DNA of 64,000 bases from Rostratula benghalensis (taxonomy: Eukaryota; Chordata; Aves; Charadriiformes; Rostratulidae), in NCBI GenBank assembly GCA_013399305.1, contig VXAI01000088.1:1108341-1172340 (forward strand). Reading direction: 5' to 3'. The notes under the pieces are model-generated. The model worked only from the letters and a program-made list of their open reading frames with translations. It made no database searches and was not told the DNA's origin. Below are positions 33,901 to 47,000 of this stretch, in pieces. How positions within the stretch are numbered: the first letter of the stretch is position 1; each line of letters starts with the position of its first letter. Both the position numbers and the translations under genes were made by a program.

Positions 33901-36900
33901 GAATTCCCCTTTGTGAATCACTAAAGCTACCCAGAAGAGGAACAATTGGAGGCTGAAGATTTCCTCAGACATCATTGTTTGGGGTCATTCATAGTAGGGA
34001 AAAAGCCGATCTTTTATGAGTGTGCACTCTGTTTACATCTAGTAGGTGCTCTGGGGCAAATATTTAAATTATAAGCAAGGATTTTGACCACAAAATGCAC
34101 ATTTTAAAAATAGTTATGACAGACAGTGTTTTTCCCCAGTATAAAGTAACATTGCAGTTGGAGCCCTTGGGACTGTGGAGCAATTCAACCTCAGGTTGTG
34201 TGGAAAGGGTGAAGGAGATGGAAGCTGAAAGACATAGCTTTCAGAGCTCTTAAGTAGGCAGAAAGCTGAACCACCACTTATTCTTGAAGCAATTCAACCT
34301 ACTGCAGTCTTGCTTCACTGCCATCTGCCCCCATCACACTTTCAGTGGGCGACAAACATTACTATGTGCCATTGTTCAATTTCTGCAGAAAGCTCCTTCT
34401 GAGAAATAGTTTATTTTAGAAAGATTCTTAAGATATCTTTTCACCTTGTGTCATTTTTTCTTCTTCTTCCATTTATTCTTCTCACACCACCTCATTTCCT
34501 TCCCTCTGCCTCCTCCTTTCCCCTTCTAACTCAGATCTAACTTTGAAAACTCTTGAGTTTCCCAATATCAGGATTTTATTAGCTTTTCTTCTTTTCTTCA
34601 CGGTCTTCCCACCACAGCATTTTTATACTTGTCTCTGCCAATGTGAGATATCTCCAAGTGCTTAGAATCAGACAGCAACAAGACAGCAAAGGGCCACGCC
34701 GCGTACACCACTCTCATTTCACCCATGAAGGGGAGCAAGTGTGCAATCACAGGTCAGTGCCAGTTCCAGAAAAGTTTGGCATGTTACAGAACGCAAAGAA
34801 TTTGACAGGTAGCAAGGCAGGCAAGGATATCTTATCTTTGCAAGTCTTATCCAGTATCCTTATTTGCAGATGGAGCTGGGAGCCTGGAGAAACCACCCCA
34901 TGTCCCTCATGTCCTGCCACCAGATGGCAGCCAGTGTTGGTGAAGGAGAAGTTGATTTATTCCGCTCTCTCTTCCCATTAATCTCTTCTGGAAGTTGTGG
35001 TTACAGCTTGCTGCTGTAGCTGCTGCTATCTCACTTGTGATCTTTGGTGAACCCAGGAAAATTGACAGCTGTTTCTTCGATGAGTTTTCCTACCATCAAA
35101 GGAGCCTAGGAATCTGTTCCCAATTGTGGACTGGAAGAAGCTGTGCTCAACATCTTCGCCACTCCCAGTTTTTTTTTTCTCCCTTTTAGAAGAGGGAGGT
35201 ATCAAATAACTTTCCATTTTAAACCATCAGGAAAATTACATATCCTCTACTTCAGGCACATGACCTTGAAAATCATAGGGCAGGAGGCCTCAGGAACTGC
35301 TCTTGCCATTGCCTAAATGTGATTACTCCCTGCCTGATTCGATGGTGCAGTCACAGTTTCGGAGCTGTTGTGTGCGGCACACATCATCACAGCACCCTAA
35401 CAGTCCTGCAACCAAAGACCTTCAATTAAAACCCCCCAGAACCCCATATTCTAGTCTGGGTAAAGTTGTCCTGAGGTGCAGCCAGGCAAACACAGGCACA
35501 AACTAAATAATTTGAAATCAGAATGTTTCAGTGTTTCTGTGTGTCTACGTTAAGGCAAGCCATGGCCTTTCTTTGATGCTATCTCCCCAGAAAATTCATG
35601 CTGGCTTCAGTTTAGCTCCTGCAACGCACTCAAGAAGGTTGTGTGTGTTGGGAAATCTGAGCTTGCAGCGTGTCTCTCTGGTCATGGAAACAATTGACTG
35701 TTAATACACCACCTTCACTTATTTACCCCTGCTAAAGAATGGTTCTAGTGGGTTTTTTGTTTGGTTTCTTTTTGTTGCTTGTCTCACTATGGTGTATTCA
35801 CTGAGTCAGGGAAGAAGACGAAGGTGTATGAGTATTGCGTCTTCACCCAAAACAGCTCTGTTTCAAGAATATGACAGACACAGCCATAGTCCTACCACAG
35901 TTCCTTCCATTAACTTTTTGAGTAAGACCTTTTGAATTACCAAATCCCCATAGTTCTATGCAACTGAAATATCACGTATCGTGTTCAGCAAAGTCATAAT
36001 GTAATGACACTCTAAAGCAATCAAATGCTTCTGTAGAGGTTCAGAGTCTGATCCTCAAGCTCTTTAATGTACAGTGGTATCTGCACATTAAGGATATTTC
36101 TATCCTTCCAGATGGCTCCAATACTCTGCAGAAGCAATACACTATTTTTTCATTTCCCTAAGAATAATTAGTTGAAATTTGTGTTGAGGAAGTCATAGAT
36201 ACAATCCAAAACTTGTTTAGGCAAGCCTTAGAAAAATGAGGTTTGAACTACAGACAGAATAAATAGAACAGAAGCAAAATGACAGACAATCCATTTCAGT
36301 GGATTTCCCATAGTATTTGTTTACTTTTTTTTCCTGTTACATGCACTTGCTGATTTACATATTTGTGGAAGTAGAGTGAGGCTCTTATAGCTGTGGCCTA
36401 AGTCAAATATACTGTGTGATGCCGAAGGTTTGAGGCTGTAAAGTGAGATTTGGCTCTGTGGCTATGCTTGACAATGTAACAGGCCACTTAGTCAGTTAGT
36501 TTCAGATCTGGGTTAAAGACATTTAATGGTTCATCTTGCTTTTAGTACTGCCATTTGGAAGATGCTTCTTGGCTTGCATTTCCTAAAGAGAGATACAGAA
36601 AGAGGTCCCTGATGCTCTTTTCTCAGGGTGTGCCATCATTTCCTTCCCAATCTGTGCATTAAAGAAGGGCTAATTTGAATGGGTTTGATGTTTTATAGTT
36701 TTGTTATACACTACTTGCTGGGGTTGGATGTAGCATTTTATACATGTCCATAAGCCAACACCTGAGCTGCAGCAACCCTGGAGACACTGAGAGGCCCAAG
36801 ATCTAGTAATGTCACAGCTGTGTTTGAGGTGGAACTACACTCAAGTTGACAGAAAAAAGTAGCTCAAGGAAATGTCACACTTTAGGAAGTGTGGGAGACT

Positions 36901-37589
36901 GACAATTTCTTGCAGAATTACAGAATTTTTACAAATGCTGCATTCAAATTCCACTTTTACCAAACATGGATCTCTTTCAAGTACATTCTCCTTGCCATTC
37001 TTGGACTGTGGCTGGGTTCATTAAATTAATACATGTCAATGTAATGTGGATGAATACACAATTTCAGAGACATTATTCTATTTTCCTGATTGTTTTATTT
37101 TTTAAAGAATATAAATGTAGGTCTCACCTAAAAGGAGGTGCGTGAATGCACATAGTATCTAAAACTACCATACGGATAGAAAGTGTGACTGAGATAGCGA
37201 CTCATGGATTTTTAATTCAGATTTTTTTCATTCCTTAGGGTGTTTTTGCTCCTTCTATTATAGCTTATTGAAACATATTTCTCTTTAATGATAGCTCTTC
37301 CGGCAGCATCTTGTTTCTAAAACTTACTTCAACCGTTCACCCAGAAAACCAGCTTAACTGCAACATCTTTACAGAATATCTTTTGTACTTCCTTACATAA
37401 GAGTTTGTTTCTGAATATTTTTTCCCCTCTGGGAAGATAATGTGGTCTGCAAAAGAAAGTAGGGTTCCAGGACATAAACAGGGTTGCCTTCATTCTAGTT
37501 CTGCTATTTGTATGGTATAGTATATGCCTGTAGTTACAGCTACCATTCTTTCCTTATGTTTCCATACCATAACCATGAAATGAATGCTT
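24941..37589. other. 12.6 kb without a recognised gene or repeat
   Basis: AT-rich, unique-looking DNA. The largest frames (139 codons at 32997-33416, 123 at 28583-28954, 118 at 28914-29270) overlap others on the opposite strand or in another phase and have no recognisable product. A GC-richer patch sits at about 28680-29240. A pyrimidine tract ending in CAG (34449-34534) resembles a splice acceptor, but the following sequence has early stops in all frames that I checked by eye. Confidence 0.5.
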
Positions 37590-38071
37590 CCTCTCTCACT
37601 TTCTCTGTTTTCTCTTCTCCCTTCCTTCAATTCCTTCCTTCCTTCCTTCCTTCCTTCCTTCCTTCCTTCCTTCCTTCCATCCTTCCTTCCTTCCTTCCTT
37701 CCTTACCTTCCTTCCTTCCTTCCTTCCTTCCTTCCNNNNNNNNNNNNNNNNNNNNNNNNNNNNNNNNNNNNNNNNNNNNNNNNNNNNNNNNNNNNNNNNN
37801 NNNNNNNNNNNNNNNNNNNNNNNNNNNNNNNNNNNNNNNNNNNNNNNNNNNNNNNNNNNNNNNNNNNNNNNNNNNNNNNNNNNNNNNNNNNNNNNNNNNN
37901 NNNNNNNNNNNNNNNNNNNNNNNNNNNNNNNNNNNNNNNNNNNNNNNNNNNNNNNNNNNNNNNNNNNNNNNNNNNNNNNNNNNNNNNNCCTTCCCTGCCC
38001 TTTCTTCCCTTCAGTTTCTCTCTGTCTCTCCTTTTGTTTCTCCACCTCTCCTGTTCTCTCTTTCATTTACC
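37590..38071. repeat. (TTCC)n microsatellite in a long pyrimidine tract, with internal assembly gap
   Basis: Pyrimidine-rich sequence from about 37590 leads into (TTCC)n at 37631-37735, with a CCAT interruption near 37678 and a TTACC interruption near 37704. A 253-base N run follows (37736-37988). The right flank (37989-38071) is degenerate pyrimidine sequence with C/T runs. The frames of 156-196 codons read through it are repeat artefacts. The unit differs from the CTTT array at 22787, so these are independent expansions. Confidence 0.97.
37736..37988. other. Assembly gap (253 N)
   Basis: Undetermined bases inside the TTCC array. Confidence 0.99.
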
Positions 38072-41000
38072 CATTAAAATGAAAATGTCACTGAAAAAAA
38101 AGCAAACCCAAAAAGTGAAACTTAAAGCACAGTTACCCCTTCCCCCTCTCCAAATTACAGTACAACACAGTTGAAACTTGAATCTGGTTAAGGAGAATAT
38201 ATAAACCTTGCAAGTCTAATAAGAAACAGATTTTGAGGGCTTTGTACTTAACAATTACTAGGAAATTGAATGTAAGAAATACTTAAACACAACATGAAGA
38301 TTTCAAAAACTATGTTAACTTGATCACATTTAAAAACTATTGTTTGATATTCTATGATAAAGGTTCTATTTATCTGTAACAATTGAAGTTAAAATATGCA
38401 CTTCATATGAGGGCCCAATATCTTTACTCACTACACCTACATTATAGACCTTCATTACCATTCCCATAGATTTCAGTTGGCTACTAATCACAATTTAAAA
38501 AGCTTTAAAAGTTAAATTATCTATTCCTAATTTATAAACTCAGATAAAAAATGCATGCAGCTGAAACAAGATCAAGTGAATTACAGTGTGAGAAGACTGA
38601 CTTTTAAATTTCCTTTTTAATTTAGAACTTATGTTGTCTTGTGAGTTTTACCACACACTCTTGCTTTCAGCATTGCACAATTCTTTGGTTTTACCACTAG
38701 CACAGGAAAAACAATTCTGGTATAAAACAGTTTTTAAACTAAGGGACCAGGTGTGTAGGTGCACTCTGAATCTGGAAGATCAAGGCAAGCTTATTGTCCG
38801 TATCCAGCAGCACAGCAGACAATCGGGTAGGTGACCATTTGTCATATTTGTCAATAGTGATGTTTATAAGTGCAGATAGCAGTATGATTGGAAGTCTGCT
38901 ACATATTCAGATATATTTTGCAATTAGCCAAACCAATAAGAAGTTAGGATCACATCTTTTGTGTGTGTGCCAAAATGTTTCTTATTAAATGTATTGACTC
39001 CAACAGAAAACCAAAGGGATTAAATGGAGAAGGAACTTTATATGTTGCAGTGTGATAAGCATCTCCTTCTTTCAGAATATGTCATGTGAGAATAACCAAA
39101 TATGCAAACATTACCTCCTTCATATCCCAAAACTTAGAGGGATCCACTCTCCCTGTGATTCCTCCTTCCCCTCTATTGTACACTGCTGCTTGCCATACCC
39201 TTATGGTTATAGGGCAGATGTGGAGGACCTTACTCAAGCCCCCTCTCATCTCTGCTGGACTGCAAAAATGAGGCAGAGATAACTGAGTGTTTGTTACTCT
39301 GCGGAGAGCAAGCAGAAGAGGTTCTCTCACTGTCCTTGGAAAGTGAAATGAGACCTTGTGAAAGACTGAAGAGGATCAAAAGCAGCACCTTTCACTTTCA
39401 TCCAAACTGGAAATCCCCACCCTGGGCAATATACCCAGTTGCTGGTTTTATGACTAGCAAGCTGAAAGCAACTCCAAAAACTCTCAAAGACCAAAAAATT
39501 AATGTGATGTTGGGAAAAAGCAAGAAAATAATGTCTGATTTTCAGTGTGTGTGGTGGAATGATACTTAATTTTATTTATTCAGACTACCTCCATCTAAGA
39601 GTTACTTTACTATAAGCTGATCAAACATGTCTTTCCTTAATCACTGTAATCCTTTTTGATTCAATCCTGCAAGATACTAACCAATGACCAAAGATGCTCA
39701 GCAGTTCTCTGTAGGATGGGAAGTCCTGTATAAAGTTCAATAGTCTGTCCATTTAAACCTGTGTTGATTTAACAGGGTAAGTCTGCGCTGGGGGCAATTT
39801 TTAAGCTTTTTAATCTTAAAATGCTTGATTTCATAGACACAGGAAGAACTGCTGTTTGAAGCTGTTCCAAAGAGGGGGAGGAGGAGAAACCTGGCAGATG
39901 TCAATTTGAGTCCTAGTAATAACAACCTCCGCCAAGCAATCTGACTCATCAAGCTAATAGTTACTCGGTCTGATCCTGCAGTGCCTTTAGTTTTATTTCT
40001 GTTCGAGTCTTCCTGAGATAAGGTTCTAAAAGGAGAAAAAAAAATCAGTGGAAAGCAAAACACATATAATCAACTGTCTGCAGTTTTCTGGCACAATTAA
40101 GCCTGAAGTGAAAAGTGTCTAATGCAAATGATCTACTGACGGATATCATGAGAATATTTGGGTGTTGCAATAGCAGTGTGATATGTGTCTGATATTAAGG
40201 TGCTAGACAAGACTCCACATACCTCAGAACATCCAGGTTTCTGCAGTAGTTCAATGGTTGCAGCTGGAGAGGTAGGTAGCTTTTGGGCCTGTGACGAACA
40301 ATAATATTTCAATTAAATAAATGAGTCAAAAGAAATAGAACCAACATCACGGAATACTGCAGAGCACTTCCAAACTGGGATTGTCTAGCAGCACTTTTAA
40401 TTAGGTACGCACGGAGTGAGCAGAGAGGGTTTCCCATGGAAGAGCCAGCCGGTTTATCACCATTGACACATGTACAATCCCAAATCAACAGGAACTCAGC
40501 AAGGTCATAATCTGTGCTGCTGAGACCAGCATTTGGCTCCCTGAGGTGACTCCACTACCTTAAGGGAATTTTGTTCCGTTAGGTGGAAAACGGTCTTTTT
40601 ATGTGCCATTAGATACACCAGTCTCAGAGTGCACTGGAAAAAAAACAAAAAGGAGGGCTGGTGCCAGGAACAATAACTAACATCCAAATGTGAAATTTTA
40701 ACTCCAATGAACTAAATGGGAATTTTATCCCATAGCACTGTGTCCAGACATTCAGTGCAGCCTAGAGCCCAGGGTGATGTCAAGTCCTCATGCAGGGAGG
40801 GACCAAAGAACAACATTTAAAAACCCCATTAAAATATTGCCTTTCTCTCCCAGGTACAAGGTGGGTAAGTTCATATTTTCTCTTTTTACAGTAAAACAGC
40901 TGTGATTCTCTTGAACATATCAAGCACAAAGCCTCTGGGATTTTTGTCTGGGGGGTTGCATAGCCCAACTGAAGAGTTATTTCCCATTTAACTCTTAATA

Positions 41001-44000
41001 GAAGTGGTGCCCTAAAGAATTTGCAGGATTTTTAATGCCTCCAGGAATGATAACCGAGAGTACCATATGCCTCCAGGAGCTGGTAAGTTACTGCTTGCCT
41101 GTCAATGTGGAAAAAACATTCAAATAATCATTGTAGCTATTTTGTGCAAGTACTTTCATTGGCTCTTCAATGATACCTGCCAAGCATGAGGTAGGATGCA
41201 AAGCTTAAAACCTGTAACTTGGCACACATAACTCAGTTTTGTGGTGAATTCAGACACTGAATCTTCTTGCAGCTTCACACAAGGTTTTGCATTCCCAGAT
41301 TTTACACATTCTGAAGGGAACAGACATTTGGACTCTTCCAATGGCTCATTTTTTTAATTATTAACTTTGGCATATTATTGAGAAATGGAACGTGTGGCTA
41401 TTGAATTACGGAGTTCTTTCAGATCGCGGTCAAAACTGACATAAGTGTGATTGTCTCGAACAAGTCCTTAGAAGTCACAGCAAAATCCATTAAGATCATC
41501 AGGCAGTGCAACAGGACTGGAGGAGTGAAGGCTGAGCTGGTGGCAGGGGTGGGGTGTGGAGGGCTATCAGTTAATTCACAGTACCTATGTGCATAGGCCC
41601 TAGTTCTTACCAAGAACATTTGTATGGTGGATTTTCAAAGAAGGCATTCTTTGTTTTGGAGCTCTGTTTGAGAGTGTAATAAATTGTGTGGCATACAACC
41701 TTGACAAACTTGATGGCTTGGGTACTGCTCCTTTACAGCAACATCCAGTTCACACACAATTCCAATTTTGGACACAGAAAGTACCCCTGAAAGAGGGGGG
41801 GAAAAATCTGACTCTACTCTCCTGGCTTTAAAGCTGGGCACTGCTCAGGCTCACCACTCACTGTCCTTCTCTAGTGTTAAGAGGACAAAGGACGGAAAGC
41901 AAACACTGGTAAAAGCCGTTAATGGAGTGTGTTTTTCTCATGTCTTCTTCATAAAGGCAGCATCATTTATAACCAAAATTCTTTATTATGGTTTTGGCCC
42001 CGAGTGTCTGTCCACTGGCAAAGTTGAGCCTGTGAAAAACAACAGCAGCAGTAGCAAGACAAAAAAATGCATAGGGAAAAAGAGGCAATAAAGCTAGAGT
42101 ATAGTGCTGCAGATGTATAGATAAAAGCCTCATAAAGTAGACCTTGTATAGTCTGGCAGACCCACCACAGGACCTGAATTTTAACTCACTAAACCCAGAA
42201 ATGTGTAACAGTGCAGTAATTCTTTTACACTAGGAGCGAAGCTGCTTTAGATATTACTTCCACCCACTGGCAGGGAAAGCAATTTATTTATGGTTTTGAT
42301 CTTATACATGAAAACAAAACAAAACTCTTCTGACTTCTGGACAAGCAGAACTGGTGTTAAGGTTAAGCTAACGCTGTAGCTCTTCAGTCCAGGAAAGCAT
42401 TTCTTATTTGTACTCAAGCCAAGTTCATTCACTTATATTTTCACTAAAGTCAGAGTCTTTTGAAGATGTTGCACTTGGACTTCCTCCCTGCCAAGTTTCT
42501 AAATTACAATGTGCTGTGTCCATGAGAAAACTGAAGAAGATTTATTAAAACAAGGTGCTAGAATGTTTCTCCCTCCCCCACATCAGGCCAGGGTAGTAGC
42601 AGCACATGAAAAGACACCGTCAATACAATTTGTCCCTCAGATTTACAAAGAAAGATCTTTTCCTCTCCTATCCCAAAGCTGGTTGTGAAAACATTGAAAA
42701 TAACTTGAAAGAAAAGGTTTGCTGATCTCTCAGACCTCCTCATGCACTTCCACTCAGAGAGAACTGCTGCCTGCATCTCCTGCCACTCTTTTGTTACCAC
42801 TGTAGGCTACAAACAGTAGAAAGACCTGTTACATCAGTGAAATACAAACTATAATTTATAGCTTTATTGATGAGAAAATTATTAGCTGGAAATTGGCGAG
42901 GTGGGTTAAATGAAACAGCTTATCAAACCCAAGCTTCCTTTTAGTTGGACTGTAGAAGAAAGATAATCCAGAATGTGAATTTCAAAAAGAAGCACCATGT
43001 TCCTGCTTTGGAATATGAGAATGGAAAGGGCATGTGCCCATTTGGATTTCCACTGCTTTCTTGTTGAAATTGCTGTGTCCGACCTCCCAGCCCTTAGACA
43101 CAAGAGTAATCCTCCCACTACACTGCTTGATTTTGATCCCTTCGACCAAATGCCACCCTGGGTGACCGTTCTGCAGTTCAAATCATCATGGTGCTGCACG
43201 AAGTAATAATTTTTCAGAGTTTGGGGGAAGCCAGATTTTTCATATCCCCCTTTTTATTTACTTGTGTTGATGATTAAGGTATTGTAAAGTTATTTAAATA
43301 TTCCATAAAGCACTGAGACGGTACAACTCTTAGATACATACCATGACTTATATAAATGAATTAATAACTGGCAATAATTGCCATTTCACAGCATGACTTG
43401 AGACAGCATATTTTTCCCTGTACGTGGCATAGGAAATAGCTGTTGTATGGTCAGCACTACTGTGTGGCAATGTTGGATTTATTATGGAGACCATGGTTCA
43501 TTAGGGAGCCTGATCACTTCTTTAACAAAAACATTTTGGCTTTGTGCTGAGCTGATTTAAGCTTACAGATGTGAGAGGCTCCACACTGAAAGGAGAAAGG
43601 TTGAGCAGTGAGCACAGAGTAAGAGAAACTGCTTGGGTTTACAAGTGGGGCACAGGTCAGGAATAGTATAGTATTGTATATGATGAACACACTTTTTCCT
43701 TCAGGCACAGAGGCAGCACAAACTGAAACCCTCCTAGAGAGAATACAGAAGGGTCTTTGAAAAGCTCGAATTGTTAAACATTTGTTACTAATAACCCAAA
43801 TGACTTTACCAATTTTCATAAACACAAATTGAGATTATCCTCTTCTGGTCAGAATTGGACTTCATGATTTAATGCAAATTGGTCATGTCCCACAGGCACA
43901 GTTGGATTTTAAAGTAGGAGGATTGAGTTGCTTCTCAAAATGTCAACAGGTAAAATAAATCTGTCCAGGAAATTTATTAACAATTGCCACTTTCTCCCTC

Positions 44001-47000
44001 CTGTTATTTGTGAAAGGCAGGCCTGATGCTGAGTGTGGTGAGCACAGTGTGAGTACGTATGGCAGATGTGAATGGTTCCTTATTACTCTATCAGCATTAT
44101 GTCAATAGAAAACCTAGGAAAATCAATTTTCCTTTGAAACATTAGAACACAAGTTGGAGGGAGTGTAGCAGAGGGAGATTTGTCACCAATTTCACAGAGG
44201 CCAGCTTTTTACCCTGGGTATTTTTTCAAGACTGAGTTGTGTTCTCAAACTCTGAAACAGATTCCTCTTCTTTTTAATGTTTTCTTTTTGGTCCATTTTT
44301 GTGTTCTGCTTTGATTGTTTAGACGAAGTCCACAAGGTGATATCCAAACCGACTGGAAAGTATTTGTTAGTCTTCTCTCAAGGGTGAATTTGTCTCAGCA
44401 GTATTAACATATCAAACAAGGCAAATGATAAAATTTCAGCTTGCTGAAGTGCAAATTGTTGTGTATCAACCCTGTGCTCACTAAAAAGGGAGTGGGGAAA
44501 GATCCTGTTTCAGAATGTCAGTACTACAGACCCTAAATAGTGCAAAAAACCAGCCAGTTCTTAACTGGCAACTCATAGGCCAATAATTGATCTCAAAAAT
44601 CTCCTTTAGGCCAGGTAAGCCCTGTTAGCATGACTTGATCAGGAGATTTAAAAGAGCACTGGGAGATCAGAAGGCTCAGGGCCACAGTGGAAGAGTGGTG
44701 GAACCCATCAATAAGGTGTCATTACTGATGAAACCTCTGCTTTACACTGCGTCCCATCCTCTTATTCTACCTGGGAGGTGCCTCTTGCTGATTCTGAACA
44801 TGTTTTTGGAGTTGAGTTCCCAGTGTCCACCATTTCAAACGAAATCACACACAGTTTTTCCCTTTGTAGCAACCTCAGAAGCAGTTGCCAGGAGATGTTG
44901 GCTTGTCTTTCAGTGCCCCTTCAAGTGTCTGTTCGGACGATCCAGCTCCATACAAAAATAATATTAGTAGAGAAAAACACATGAAATACATACATGAGAG
45001 TACATCTCCAGGCCTGATTGTGGTTAAATTAAACTGGACTTGCCTGAATCAGTGATGCGTTTATTTGCATTCTCCAAGAGAATCCTAACAAGGATTAAGA
45101 GGACACCTCAGAAATTGGCTAGTAAACAATGGTCCTTGACTGATGAAGAATTTTCAGACAGCACTAAGGCAACAGTAGCTAGGTTAGTTGTTTCAAATCT
45201 CTAAGGAAGGGTTTGGAAAGGAAAGCCTGGAGTAGCAGACATAAGGAAAAAGTCCACATCCATCTATCATTCACACTTCCTTAATGTTGTCTGGCACAAG
45301 TGACATCAGTTAGAATTGTATTAAGCAAAACATCATGTTCAGAGTTCAGAAAAAACCACTTGAAGGTAGTTCAAATTAGACAATTTTATCTTTGTTATAT
45401 CTAAATTTTCCCTCAAATATCTGTTGGAAGTGAGAATGAATGAAGACAACCTTGTACAGACAGTCAGAAAGTAACACAAATATCTTGAAAAGACATGATA
45501 TGAACTGGGAATACTTTTGAATAAAATTACCTATTGAAAAATGTAAAAACTTGCTTGTAACTTTATCTCCTGATGTGGCTTACGTTTTATCAGGATTTCT
45601 GATCTGAGGGAAAATATTCAGAAGCTATTTACATTTGCTTTTGCTATTCAAGTATTTATTTTTCAGCAGAGGGTTATATTAAAACATAAAACACATTCTC
45701 AACACGTCAATATCTTAGTTGTCCATGATTTCCTAATATTCCCAGGGCTGGTTCAGATTACCCATAGAACAGCTTTCCCACTGTCTGGGTCAGTTTGCAG
45801 GAGTCAGTGGTGTAATTTGCTGCCTTTCTACATAAACTCAGGGACCAGCCTTGCTGCAGAATAATTTACTTCTGGTTTTAAACCCCACCAAATCATGCAG
45901 GTGGCTTTGTTTAGAACCAGACAAGAGCAAGAAATCACAGCGTGCCTTTCTGCTAAGTGGCAAGAGACCCTGTTTTCTTAACAAAGGTGGTACCACAAAA
46001 GTATTTTCATTAACTGGATTGCAATGTTATGTTACTGCTCAGATTTTGCTTGCAGCCTGCAATCACAGCTAGGGTGGTACATCTTTATGCCCCTGGTGTT
46101 GTGGTGTGTTGTGGTGGGCAGTGCTGGCTACAAGGAGCTGGAAGGAGAACAGCAAAGGATCTGACTCCAGCCTGGTGGTGCTGACATTAGGTGAGAATAA
46201 AGGGAGAGACCTCAGGTGCTAGTCCTTGTTTTCACTCCTATTTTTCTATTGATAATAAAATTTATGCATAGATATGGATGCTGGATTGCATAGAAATGAA
46301 TGCAAAGCTTGGTGCTTGTTGACCTAGAACAGATCACACAAGAAATCTGGGATGGAACAGGAAACTGAGCTTTGGTTTTCAAAAGCCTAGGTGAAATTTT
46401 AATTACCAGACCCATTTTTTTTCCCCCCAAGTTTCAGTTTTGTCCTAATATTAAAGACATGCACTTTCCCCTGGTTGATTATGATGGTTTCGTTGTCCAT
46501 CAGGCCACCTCTCACTAAAGGGTGGGAAAAAGATTTCAGCTTCACTTTATGCCCATAAATAACCCAATCACAAAGGACTTCTTAGTGGGATTCCACCTGG
46601 CCCCAGAAACACCACCTTGAGCCTGCTGTACCATTTATGGATACCATGGGACACATGAGAGAAATTTAAGTTACAATCATGCATTTCCACTTTCTGCTCG
46701 CTCATCAAATAGTAGCTCACTTCTTGCTTGTCCAGGAAGTCTTACCTGACTGGTCAACCAATCTGATATTCATGCAACTCTCAATATGGAGCATTGGAGG
46801 GAAGCCTGAATAGACTCTTCTGGCTGGAAAGCAGATATCTGTATAAATGAGAGCAAAGGAGCAGAATTATCTCCTTCACCTTGAGATACAGGTGGAACAA
46901 TGCATAGGCCTGAGGGTAAATGGGAACATCTGACTTCAATAAGCTAAAATATTTTCTCCAAGTCTGTATATTTTCACTGCAGTTTTGGCAGATGGGAGCT

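Noticed and set aside
37508..38174. Reading frames of 156-196 codons through the TTCC array
   Set aside because: They are translations of a microsatellite and of undetermined bases.
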